A stretch of DNA of 7,148 nt from Clostridiales bacterium (GTDB taxonomy: Bacteria; Bacillota; Clostridia; Oscillospirales; JAAYXM01). The position numbers and the translations under genes were made by a program. The stretch lies in the NCBI GenBank assembly GCA_012515925.1, contig JAAYXM010000027.1, forward strand, positions 1-7,148. The letters run 5' to 3'. Positions within the stretch are counted from its first letter, which is position 1; every line of letters starts with the position of its first letter. Of the stretch, positions 1-6,288 are shown one piece after another. The notes below the pieces were generated by a model. The model searched no databases. It worked only from the letters and a program-made list of their open reading frames with translations, and was not told the DNA's origin.

Positions 1-1025
1 AGAGTTAAATCGTATATAATGCTGTAATTTCCGTCATGTATCCGGTTTTCTCCGACCGGAAACCCGCCCAAGTCGTTTTCCTTAAGATACTCGTACTCGT
101 TTTCGTTTAAGTCGCGAATCCCCTTGATATGACCCGCGTTGCTTAAGCAAAACTTTGTACCCGCGGGCGCGTCGAACGTCGCGGTGCGTGTATCATAATT
201 AAGTACGGCTGTTGTCGTCGTCCAGTATTTAGGAAACTCCTCAAGCTTTAATACCCGGCGGTCGTCTTCCGCTATTTCACTTAAAACCGGATAGATGTTA
301 CATGAATCCAGATTATCCTGCGTCAGATTTAACCCGGCGTTTTTGAGTTCTTCCTCAAGTGTTTCGGTGAGCATATAAAACTCTAAAACCGTGACCTCGC
401 TATCCGTATTGAAGCGGATTCTGCCGTTGACATACCCGTTAATCCTGTTGACCTTTCCGAAAAGCACAATTTTCCCCTCACCGGGGTTTAAGCGAACCGT
501 GCGGGGATAGCTCAGCAGGGGGTTTTTATTTGCCGGAACACTGCCGGTTGACGAATGGATAAACCGCTTATGGGTATCTATCGCCATCATTACAACGCCC
601 GCCAAATCGCTCTCCTGCTGGCCGGATTGCAGAATGTTGACATTCGCTTCAGCATCGCTTTCATTGAGAAAGGCGATTCCGAAAGTATAGCTTGTCAAAT
701 CCGACGAGGTTCGGCCGTTATAAATCTCGGCTGTGTAATTGCGCCCGGGTTTAACGGGCACTTTGTTGAAATGCCGCCCGATTCCGTAATCGATACCGTT
801 TACGACGCCAAGCTGGTTTATGCAGAGTCTTGGGTCCATCTTAGTACCTGATTGCGTCAGCCCTTCCACATAAATGGTTTCCGGGTAGTTCGAATAAATC
901 AGCGGTTCACCGGTCATTTCAAATTCCAGACGTGTTAAATCCGTTCCGGGATATAACGCCGCGTATGCTTGCGGTATGATGAATAAAACGAGTGTAAGCG
1001 CTATTATTCTTCTCTTTACGGTCAT
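1..1025 (-). CDS. Secreted protein of unknown function, C-terminus cut by window edge
   Basis: The minus strand stays open from an ATG at 1025 to the window edge, giving 341 residues without a stop; the C-terminus lies outside. The start has a purine-rich Shine-Dalgarno (GAAAGGGG, 1034-1041) nine bases upstream. Residues 1-22 form a typical signal peptide: basic MTVKRR, a hydrophobic run (IIALTLVLFII), then a probable cleavage after AYA. The mature part has no further membrane segment. It is rich in Tyr, Asn, Thr and Gly, with alternating polar and hydrophobic stretches (for example NYTAEIYNG near 97-104 and KIVLFGKVN near 185-193) that suggest beta-sandwich folds. Cysteines are few (68, 242, 293). 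No catalytic motif, anchor or S-layer repeat is visible in this part. It lies 105 bases downstream of the MATE gene on the same strand, so co-transcription is possible. I do not recognise the family; an extracellular binding or surface protein is only inferred from the signal peptide and composition. Confidence 0.8.
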   Translation of the reverse strand, partial: MTVKRRIIALTLVLFIIPQAYAALYPGTDLTRLEFEMTGEPLIYSNYPETIYVEGLTQSGTKMDPRLCINQLGVVNGIDYGIGRHFNKVPVKPGRNYTAEIYNGRTSSDLTSYTFGIAFLNESDAEANVNILQSGQQESDLAGVVMMAIDTHKRFIHSSTGSVPANKNPLLSYPRTVRLNPGEGKIVLFGKVNRINGYVNGRIRFNTDSEVTVLEFYMLTETLEEELKNAGLNLTQDNLDSCNIYPVLSEIAEDDRRVLKLEEFPKYWTTTTAVLNYDTRTATFDAPAGTKFCLSNAGHIKGIRDLNENEYEYLKENDLGGFPVGENRIHDGNYSIIYDLT

Positions 1026-1130
1026 GGCCGCCGCCCCTTTCTTTTATGCTCAGTTAATTATTTCACTGCTTTTAAACCTCTGCGTCCTGATCAGTAAGCG
1101 CGAAGACACTTCTGCCCACGCGGCCGCCGG

Positions 1131-2483
1131 TTACCTTGTCAGGTTTTTTATCCAGCGTCGGGACGCGATGCGCATTAAGGATATTATTGTTTTTACGACC
1201 TCCTCGAGTACTACCGTCAGAAACACGTAATAGCCCGGCAGACGCAGAACAAACGCGAATATAAGCGCGAGCGGCAGACCGAAGGTGTAGAGCGGCAGTA
1301 CATCGAGAAGAAGCGTCGCCTTGACGTCGCCGCCGCCGCGCAGCACGCCGACGATGCAGGTATGTAAAATACTTCTAAACGGCGCTACAATAACACACAT
1401 AATAAGCATTATATCCGCAATCCTTCGCGTCTCGCCCGCGAGGCTGAACGCGGACAGCACCCACGGCCGCATAATAAGCAGCAAAACACCGGACAAAAGC
1501 CCCGACGCGCCGCTTATAAACAAAAACGTCAGTCCCATATTGTATACCTTATCCGACCGTCCGGCCCCTACCTCCTTACCTATCATGACCGCGGCGGCGT
1601 TGGAAAACCCGTACACGAGAATCAGAAGCGTCCTGTCGATTACGTTTGCCACGGTATATGCCGCGACGGATACCTCGCCGAGCCGCCCGAATATCGCGGG
1701 GTATATTGACATGCCGGTCCCCCAAAGGGTTTCGTTTATCGCGACGGGCATCGAATACCTGAAAAAATCAAGCGTTATCTCTTTCCCGGGAAATAATACC
1801 GCCTTAAAGTCCAGTTTAAACGAGGGCTTTTTGCGAATCAATAATACGGTGATTATAAGCTCCGCGACGCGCGAAACCGCTGTTGCCGCGGCCGCGCCGG
1901 CTACACCAAGCGCGGGCGCGCCGAATTTCCCGAATATCAGGATATAGTTTAAGACGGTGTTCAACACCATCGCCGACCCGTGCGCGATAAGCCCCAGTTT
2001 CGCGTTCTCGGTGGCGCGTGCGGCCCCGACATACATCAGCGTGAAACTTGTTAAAAACATCGAGAAGCCGACTATGCGGTTATAAACCGCGCCTATTTCG
2101 ATTAGCGTTTTGTCGTCGGTCCAAAGAGATAGCACGAATTCCGGCGCGAAAACCGTCACGCACGCGAACAAAAAGGAAATGGCGCCGCAGGTATAAAAGC
2201 CCACGCCCAGCACACGGTTGATTTTATCCTCATCGCCCTTGCCCCAATACTGGCTGATAAGCACCGAAATACCGCTCTGGAAACCGAACATGATAAAAAA
2301 CAGTATTAAAAACGGCGCGTTGGCTATCGTTACCGCCGCCATTTCGGTCTGCCCCAAAGCGCCCAGCATAACCGTGTCAGTCAGCGCGAGCGACTGGTGT
2401 ATAAAGCTTTGCAGCGCAATCGGAACGGATAAAAACAATACAGACTTGTAAAACCCGCGTCCGTGTTTTAAAAAGCTAACCAT
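1131..2483 (-). CDS. MATE-family multidrug/metabolite efflux transporter
   Basis: Predicted integral membrane antiporter of the MATE (MatE) family, which uses Na+ or H+ gradients to export cationic drugs, dyes or metabolites across the cytoplasmic membrane. The 450-residue length is typical and the sequence is almost entirely hydrophobic segments, fitting 12 helices in two halves. Family marks are visible: SVPIALQSFIHQSLALTDT near 19-37, GISVLISQYWGKGD (71-84) and its second-half counterpart GFSNAAAVMIGKEVGAG (292-308), RATEN (156-160), the NTVLNYILIFGKFGAPALGVAGAA stretch near 175-198, and LRGGGD (381-386). I chose the ATG at 2483 over an in-frame ATG at 2525 because GGGGG (2489-2493) sits five bases ahead of it, and the upstream 14 residues (MQYYIFINKTTGVF) look like translated AT-rich leader. 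The gene is divergent from gdhA. No clear promoter was found; the best candidate is TTGTAA-16-TATCTT (2556 down to 2529), which is weak. The substrate cannot be told from sequence. Confidence 0.95.
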   Translation of the reverse strand: MVSFLKHGRGFYKSVLFLSVPIALQSFIHQSLALTDTVMLGALGQTEMAAVTIANAPFLILFFIMFGFQSGISVLISQYWGKGDEDKINRVLGVGFYTCGAISFLFACVTVFAPEFVLSLWTDDKTLIEIGAVYNRIVGFSMFLTSFTLMYVGAARATENAKLGLIAHGSAMVLNTVLNYILIFGKFGAPALGVAGAAAATAVSRVAELIITVLLIRKKPSFKLDFKAVLFPGKEITLDFFRYSMPVAINETLWGTGMSIYPAIFGRLGEVSVAAYTVANVIDRTLLILVYGFSNAAAVMIGKEVGAGRSDKVYNMGLTFLFISGASGLLSGVLLLIMRPWVLSAFSLAGETRRIADIMLIMCVIVAPFRSILHTCIVGVLRGGGDVKATLLLDVLPLYTFGLPLALIFAFVLRLPGYYVFLTVVLEEVVKTIISLMRIASRRWIKNLTR

Positions 2484-2598
2484 GAAAACCCCCGTTGTTT
2501 TATTAATAAAAATATAATATTGCAAGTAAAGATATCCCGTGTTTCATATTTTACAAAATTTAATTGTTTTATATGGATTAATTATCGAAATATGAAAG

Positions 2599-2627
2599 TT
2601 GACAATTCATAAATTGTAATTTATAAT
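2599..2627 (+). promoter_or_regulatory. Consensus sigma-A promoter of gdhA
   Basis: TTGACA (2599-2604) and TATAAT (2622-2627) both match the sigma-A/sigma-70 consensus at all six positions and are separated by exactly 17 bases. Transcription would start near 2634, giving a leader of about 75 bases before the gdhA ATG at 2711. The region is strongly AT-rich compared with the flanking genes, as expected for a divergent promoter region. Confidence 0.88.
2602..2617. promoter_or_regulatory. Palindrome in gdhA promoter spacer, possible operator
   Basis: ACAATT (2602-2607) and AATTGT (2612-2617) form a perfect 6-base inverted repeat with a 4-base centre (CATA). It begins inside the -35 box and fills most of the -35/-10 spacer. 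A dimeric repressor bound here would block RNA polymerase. The repeat is short and AT-rich, so chance is a real alternative; no regulator is encoded nearby. Confidence 0.35.
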
Positions 2628-2710
2628 AGTCAGGTATTTACCGGGTATACATGCTTAATTATTGCAGACCCTTTAAACATACATATATTCTGATACGGGA
2701 GAGAAAAAGA

Positions 2711-4056
2711 ATGAGTTCCAGAGAGTATATCGATAGAGTTTATGATGATGTGGTAAAGCGCAACCCGTCACAGCCCGAGTTTCAGCAAGCCGTTTACGAG
2801 GTTCTGACTTCGCTCGTCCCCGTAATCGAACGGCACCCCGAATACCGGAACGCGGGTGTTTTAGAGCGGCTTGTGGAGCCTGAACGAATGATAGCCTTCC
2901 GGGTTTCGTGGGTAGACGATAATAATACCGTGCGTGTAAACCGCGGATTCCGCGTTCAGTATAATTCGGCTATCGGTCCGTATAAGGGCGGACTCAGATT
3001 TCATCCGTCGGTCAACGCGTCCGTCATTAAGTTTTTAGCTTTCGAACAGATATTCAAGAACTCGCTGACAGGCCAGCCCATCGGCGCGGGCAAGGGCGGC
3101 GCCGATTTTGACCCGAAGGGTAAAAGCGATTACGAGGTTATGCGCTTTTGCCAGAGCTTTATGACCGAGCTTGCCAAGCATATCGGAGCGGATACGGACA
3201 TCCCCGCGGGCGATATCGGCGTGGGCAGTCGCGAAATCGGGTATTTATACGGCCAGTACAAGCGTTTGCGCAATGAGTTCACGGGCGCCATCACGGGCAA
3301 AGCTCCCGCCTATGGCGGTTCGCACGGACGTCCCGAGGCAACCGGCTACGGACTTTGTTATTTTACCAACGAAATGCTGCATGACGCAAACACCTCGTTT
3401 GAGGGCAAGAAGGTTGTTGTCTCCGGTTCCGGCAACGTCGCGATTTACGCGCACGAAAAGGCCACGCAGCTGGGCGCCAAGGTGCTTGCCATGAGCGATT
3501 CGGGCGGGTTTATATACGACCCGGAGGGTGTGAAATTAGACGTTGTGCGTGATATAAAGGAGCATCGCCGCGGCAGGATTTCGGAATACGAAAAAGCCGT
3601 GCCCGGGTCGGTCTACACCGAGGGCGCGCGCGGTATCTGGGCTGTCCCTTGCGATGTCGCGCTTCCGTGCGCCACGCAAAACGAAATTGACGGGGAATCT
3701 GCGAAGCTGCTTGTCAAAAACGGCTGTATATGCGTAGCGGAGGCGCTAACATGCCCTCGACTCCCGAGGCCATTGAGGTATTTTCGGAAAACAAAACCCT
3801 GTTCGGCCCGGGCAAAGCCGCAAACGCGGGCGGCGTCGCGACCTCGGCGCTTGAGATGTCACAGAACAGCATGCGCTATACATGGCGCTTTGAAAAGGTT
3901 GACACAATCCTTCGCGAGATAATGACGAACATCTATGTAAACGCGGCGTCCGCCGCCAAGGAATACGGCTTTACCGGCAACCTTATGGTAGGCGCGAATA
4001 TCGCGGGCTTTATCAAGGTTGCGGACGCGATGCTGTCACACGGTATAAGCTATTAA
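2711..4056 (+). CDS. gdhA: NADP-type glutamate dehydrogenase, reading frame broken by a single-base deletion near 3743
   Basis: Catalyses the reversible reductive amination of 2-oxoglutarate with ammonium to glutamate; a soluble homohexamer in this family. The first frame runs from ATG 2711 (Shine-Dalgarno GGGAG, 2697-2701, nine bases upstream) through codon 344, ending ...VAE at 3742. The rest (GANMPSTPEAIEVF... to the stop at 4056) is in the next frame. Adding one G to the GG at 3742-3743 (GAGGCGCT to GAGGGCGCT) restores the conserved VAEGANMPS motif and a 448-residue protein, close to E. coli GdhA (447). Visible elements: GPYKGGLRFHPS (89-100) with K92, GAGKGGADFDPKGKS (125-139) with the catalytic-type K128, DTDIPAGDIGVGSREIGY (161-178), YGGSHGRPEATGYG (201-214), and the Rossmann dinucleotide loop GSGNVA (239-244). 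An upstream in-frame ATG at 2651 lacks a ribosome site and adds a leader-like peptide. The gene has its own promoter and terminator, so it is probably monocistronic. The lesion is a genuine frameshift mutation or a sequence error; no slippery site supports programmed frameshifting. NADP preference is inferred from the close resemblance to the E. coli-type enzyme. Confidence 0.95.
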
Positions 4057-4085
4057 CATTTGTTGCCCAATCCTTCTCAATCCTT

Positions 4086-4126
4086 AGATAACCGTCGGTT
4101 TATCCGGCGGTTATCTTGCTTTTTTA
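4086..4126 (+). terminator. Intrinsic terminator of gdhA
   Basis: AGATAACCGTCGG (4086-4098) pairs with CCGGCGGTTATCT (4104-4116): a 13-base-pair stem with one G-U pair and a five-base loop (TTTAT). It is followed by six consecutive T (4120-4125). It lies 30 bases after the gdhA stop and separates gdhA from the nitroreductase gene. Confidence 0.9.
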
Positions 4127-4156
4127 TCCGATTGAGTATAGAATTGTTTTAACCTG

Positions 4157-4164
4157 AAAGGAGG
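4157..4164 (+). promoter_or_regulatory. Strong Shine-Dalgarno of the nitroreductase gene
   Basis: AAAGGAGG (4157-4164) is a near-complete complement to the 16S rRNA 3' end, eight bases before the ATG at 4173, and fixes that start. A separate promoter must lie between the gdhA terminator and here. Only a poor match is visible (TTGCTT at 4116 and TATAGA at 4137, 15-base spacing), so I do not call it. Confidence 0.85.
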
Positions 4165-4172
4165 AAATAATT

Positions 4173-4736
4173 ATGATACGCGAGCTGCTTCAGAAAAACC
4201 GGTCATACCGCAGGTTTAACCAGGATTTCCGCATTGACAGGGATACTCTTTCAGAGCTTGTCGGCCTGACAAGACTGTGCCCGAGCGGCGGGAACCGCCA
4301 GAGCTTAAAGTATATCATAGAAACAGACGCGGGGCAATGCGAAAAAATATTTGAAACCCTTGCGTGGGCCGCGTTTCTGTCAAACTGGAAGGGGCCCGCG
4401 AACGGAGAGCGCCCGAGCGCGTATATCGTAATACTTGAGGATTCCATGCTCGGTCCCGCGAATTTAATGGACGTGGGAATCGCCGCGCAAACCATGCTCC
4501 TGGGCGCGGTGTCCAAGGGTCTTGGCGGCTGCATGCTTGGCAGCATAAAGAAAAAGGAGCTTGCGGAGGTCCTCTCTTTGTCCGAGCGCTATGACATTAA
4601 GCTTGTTATCGCTCTGGGCAAGCCCGGCGAAACAGTTGTGCTCGAGGACGCGGAGGGTGACGATATCCGTTACTGGCGGGACGAAAACGGCGTACATCAT
4701 GTGCCGAAACGCAAGCTTTCTGATATAGTTTTATAG
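4173..4736 (+). CDS. Nitroreductase-family FMN oxidoreductase
   Basis: Predicted cytoplasmic flavoprotein of the nitroreductase superfamily, whose members bind FMN and use NAD(P)H to reduce nitro compounds, quinones, flavins or other acceptors; the true substrate is not predictable. The 187 residues match the usual size of the short members. Visible marks: the N-terminal FMN-phosphate motif NRSYRRF (9-15), a second flavin-site stretch CPSGGNRQSLKY (36-47), the dimer-core helix PANLMDVGIAAQTMLLGAVSKGLGGCMLG (95-123), and YDIKLVIALGKPGE (140-153). The C-terminal tail (DDIRYWRDENGVHHVPKRKLSDIVL, 163-187) resembles one I associate with this clostridial subgroup. The cysteines at 36 and 120 are not in a ferredoxin pattern, so there is no iron-sulfur domain. 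The gene is isolated from gdhA by a terminator and convergent with nagA. No frame damage is seen. Confidence 0.93.
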   Translation: MIRELLQKNRSYRRFNQDFRIDRDTLSELVGLTRLCPSGGNRQSLKYIIETDAGQCEKIFETLAWAAFLSNWKGPANGERPSAYIVILEDSMLGPANLMDVGIAAQTMLLGAVSKGLGGCMLGSIKKKELAEVLSLSERYDIKLVIALGKPGETVVLEDAEGDDIRYWRDENGVHHVPKRKLSDIVL

Positions 4737-4754
4737 TAATCTGACAAATGCATG

Positions 4755-4786
4755 GGCAAGCAGAGGGGACGGTACCTCTGCTTGCC
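4755..4786. repeat. Perfect 12-bp hairpin between convergent genes, REP-like, possible terminator
   Basis: GGCAAGCAGAGG (4755-4766) and CCTCTGCTTGCC (4775-4786) form a perfect stem around an eight-base loop (GGACGGTA). On the plus strand it is followed by TTGCTTGTTTTA, which is T-rich but interrupted, so it may end the nitroreductase transcript. On the minus strand there is no T-run. It lies 18 bases beyond the nitroreductase stop, in the convergent gap. Confidence 0.75.
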
Positions 4787-4833
4787 TTGCTTGTTTTAGC
4801 AGGCTGCGCTGCGCGGGCAGAGGTGCCGTCCCC
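4765..4833. repeat. Inverted pair of 17-bp GC-rich repeats (BIME-like)
   Basis: GGGGACGGTACCTCTGC (4765-4781) recurs inverted as GCAGAGGTGCCGTCCCC (4817-4833). They pair over 17 positions with one T-G wobble, so the whole segment can form a cruciform or long hairpin that competes with the 4755-4786 stem. Location in a gap between two convergent genes, GC-rich palindromic structure and head-to-head arrangement are typical of REP/BIME-type dispersed repeats. No RAYT transposase is in the window. Copy number in the genome is unknown. Confidence 0.7.
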
Positions 4834-4845
4834 CGGCTTGTTTTA
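4789..4845. repeat. 10-bp direct repeat GCTTGTTTTA flanking the second inverted repeat copy
   Basis: GCTTGTTTTA occurs at 4789-4798 and again at 4836-4845. The second copy contains the nagA stop codon (TTA on the plus strand at 4843-4845). The 37 bases between them carry the second GC-rich repeat arm. This could be a target duplication left by insertion of a small element, or a chance or slippage repeat. Confidence 0.45.
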
Positions 4846-5982
4846 CTTCCTGTTATCGTATACGATTCTGCCGTCAACCATTGTCAGTACAACGTTGAAA
4901 TCCTCATCAAGAGCGGTCAGGTGCGCACGGTGTCTTGCCGAAAGCGAGCCGATTTCACCCGACATGCCGAGCGCAGCGGCGGGATTTACGGTGATTGCCT
5001 TGACTGCGGTTTCAATCGGTACGCCGAGAACCCGCACGGCGTTTCTGAGCGCGACGTTCATGCGCAAGGAGGATCCCGCGAGCGCGCCGTCGAGTGTTCT
5101 CACTATGCCGTTTTTTACGACGACGGGAAGCTCCCCTAAGAATCCGTCCCCGTCCGGCATTCCCGCGGCGCTCATCGAATCCGTTATATAAATCACCTTA
5201 TCCGGGTCCTTGCAGGTAAGCACGATTTTAAGCGCCTCGGGGCATATGTGAACAAGGTCGCAAATCATCTCGCAGTATACGTCGTCCCTCATAAGCGCAA
5301 TTCCCAGCATGCCGACGTCGCGGTGCTTAAGCCCGGCCATCGCGTTATACGTATGAACGAGGATTTTAGCCCCGGCGTCAAACGCGGCGCGCCCCTGCTG
5401 CATGTTTGCCGCGCTGTGACCAACAGATACCTTAACTCCCTGCTCCGTGATATAGGATATCGCCTTTATCGCGTTTTCCTTCTCGGGCGCTATTGTAAAC
5501 ACCTTCAGGTTGCCGCGCGCCCTCGTAATTATCTCTGAAATCTCGCCTAAGCTTATATCGCGGATAAGCGCGGGGTCGTGGGCGCCCTTGAATTCCTTGC
5601 TGATATACGGGCCCTCAAGGTAAATCCCGGCAATCGCCGCGCCGGATGTTCCGGCTTCTATCCTGTCTGATATGGTGTCTAAGGCTTTGAACATAAGCTC
5701 TGTCGTGCTTGTAACTGTAGTGGCCAGAAAAACGGACACGCCGTTTTCCGCGTAGAATTCGGACATGCGGTCCAACTCGTCAAAGCTTGCCGTTGTGCTG
5801 TCAAGCCCGGCGCCGCCGTGTGTGTGCATATCGATAAATCCCGGGAACACAAGATAATCGCTTAAATCAAGGTCAACGGCGCTGTTTTCCGGACAGCCGG
5901 TAAACCTTCCGTTTTGCACGTTCAAACACCCGTCTGAAAGCTTCGCGCCGTCGGAATACGCGGTTTTGTATCGTATAACCAT
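4843..5982 (-). CDS. nagA: N-acetylglucosamine-6-phosphate deacetylase
   Basis: Removes acetate from N-acetylglucosamine 6-phosphate to give glucosamine 6-phosphate in amino-sugar catabolism and cell-wall recycling; a cytoplasmic, metal-dependent amidohydrolase. The 379 residues match the family (about 380). The small N-terminal beta domain leads into FPGFIDMHTHGGAG (46-59, H53/H55). Metal and catalytic positions are visible: E123 in YLEGPYIS, H189 in VGHSAA, H210 in VHTYNAM, H245 in DLVHICPE and D268 in ITDSMSAAG. Late motifs LAGSSLRMNVALRN and VNPAAALGM also fit. In the usual 'GKDADLVVLD' position it reads ARHRAHLTALD, a mild departure. I chose ATG 5982, not the in-frame ATG at 6024, because AGAGGTG (5988-5994) is five bases upstream, and 6024 lies only a few bases after the predicted transcription start with no ribosome site. 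No nagB, nagE or NagR-type regulator is in the window. Flanked on both sides by GC-rich hairpin repeats. Confidence 0.96.
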   Translation of the reverse strand: MVIRYKTAYSDGAKLSDGCLNVQNGRFTGCPENSAVDLDLSDYLVFPGFIDMHTHGGAGLDSTTASFDELDRMSEFYAENGVSVFLATTVTSTTELMFKALDTISDRIEAGTSGAAIAGIYLEGPYISKEFKGAHDPALIRDISLGEISEIITRARGNLKVFTIAPEKENAIKAISYITEQGVKVSVGHSAANMQQGRAAFDAGAKILVHTYNAMAGLKHRDVGMLGIALMRDDVYCEMICDLVHICPEALKIVLTCKDPDKVIYITDSMSAAGMPDGDGFLGELPVVVKNGIVRTLDGALAGSSLRMNVALRNAVRVLGVPIETAVKAITVNPAAALGMSGEIGSLSARHRAHLTALDEDFNVVLTMVDGRIVYDNRK

Positions 5983-6033
5983 GCTTTCACCTCTTAAATA
6001 GTCTTTTTTTAATATGCGCGTCATTCCTTTAAT

Positions 6034-6062
6034 AATATATATCCCCGCGGTATCTTTGTCAA
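6034..6062 (-). promoter_or_regulatory. Sigma-A promoter of nagA
   Basis: Read on the minus strand, TTGACA (6062-6057) and TATATT (6039-6034) are separated by 17 bases: a perfect -35 and a five-of-six -10. Transcription would begin near 6027, giving a leader of about 45 bases before ATG 5982. This also argues against the upstream ATG at 6024 as the translation start. Confidence 0.82.
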
Positions 6063-6094
6063 ACCAAATTTATGAAGCCGCCGCTCACGCATAC

Positions 6095-6123
6095 GGGGGA
6101 CTTTTCTTTGCCCCCTCATGAGG
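6095..6123. repeat. Small inverted repeats (GGGGG/CCCCC and CCTCATGAGG)
   Basis: GGGGG (6095-6099) and CCCCC (6111-6115) can pair around an 11-base loop. The second arm overlaps a perfect 10-base palindrome CCTCATGAGG (6114-6123). They lead directly into the larger hairpin at 6148-6186 and may be the left part of the same repeat unit. No gene is supported here. Confidence 0.45.
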
Positions 6124-6147
6124 CACAAGCAGTGGGACAATTCTACC

Positions 6148-6186
6148 GACCTGTCCCCCGCCCCCGCAGGGGGCGGGGGACAGGTC
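6148..6186. repeat. Perfect 18-bp GC-rich hairpin, REP-like
   Basis: GACCTGTCCCCCGCCCCC (6148-6165) pairs perfectly with 6169-6186 around a three-base loop (GCA). The stem is extremely stable, but neither strand has a following T-run, so it is not a canonical terminator. An upstream GGGACA (6134-6139) can pair with TGTCCC (6152-6157) and would compete with the left arm. Likely a dispersed palindromic repeat; copy number unknown. Confidence 0.8.
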
Positions 6187-6213
6187 TTCAGGCTACACGG
6201 TTGAAGCCGTCCT

Positions 6214-6243
6214 TTTCTCCGCTCCCGCAGGGAGGCGGAGAAA
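6214..6243. repeat. Second GC-rich hairpin with the same GCA apex
   Basis: TTTCTCCGCTCCC (6214-6226) pairs with 6230-6243 through 13 base pairs with one bulged G, around the loop GCA. Its apex CCCGCAGGG is identical to that of the hairpin at 6148-6186, suggesting a family relation. On the plus strand it is followed by TCTATTTATT, so weak termination is possible, although no plus-strand gene lies immediately upstream. Confidence 0.7.
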
Positions 6244-6288
6244 TCTATTTATTGACGCATATATAAGCGGTATTCCGACCATTATAAA

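Noticed and set aside
555..851. Plus-strand open frame of 98 codons
   Set aside because: It overlaps the long minus-strand secreted protein, which has a signal peptide and ribosome site; the plus frame has neither.
976..1230. Plus-strand open frame with a hydrophobic start
   Set aside because: It overlaps the starts and ends of two supported minus-strand genes; its hydrophobic stretch is the antisense of the signal peptide region and the gap.
2484..2525. Upstream ATG for the MATE gene
   Set aside because: No Shine-Dalgarno at 2525; the extra residues are translated AT-rich leader, while ATG 2483 has GGGGG at proper spacing.
3734..3751. Programmed ribosomal frameshift in gdhA
   Set aside because: The site GAGGCGCT has no slippery heptamer and no stimulatory stem was evident; adding one base at the exact conserved motif explains it better, and no such control is known for this family.
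4748..5191. Plus-strand open frame of 147 codons, apparently starting in the convergent gap
   Set aside because: It begins in the GC-rich repeat and then runs antisense through nagA, which has full catalytic motifs. The frame is a by-product of the repeat and of nagA codon bias.
6148..6243. CRISPR array or tandem repeat
   Set aside because: Only two hairpins with different arms and no regular repeat-spacer pattern; no cas genes.
6072..6266. Plus-strand open frame of 64 codons in the 5983-6362 gap
   Set aside because: Almost all of it is the two hairpin repeats; the proline/glycine/arginine-rich product is repeat translation, and there is no ribosome site.
6252..6288. Promoter TTGACG...TATAAA for the yitT-like gene
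   Set aside because: The boxes are 25 bases apart, too far for sigma-A; no better pairing was found.
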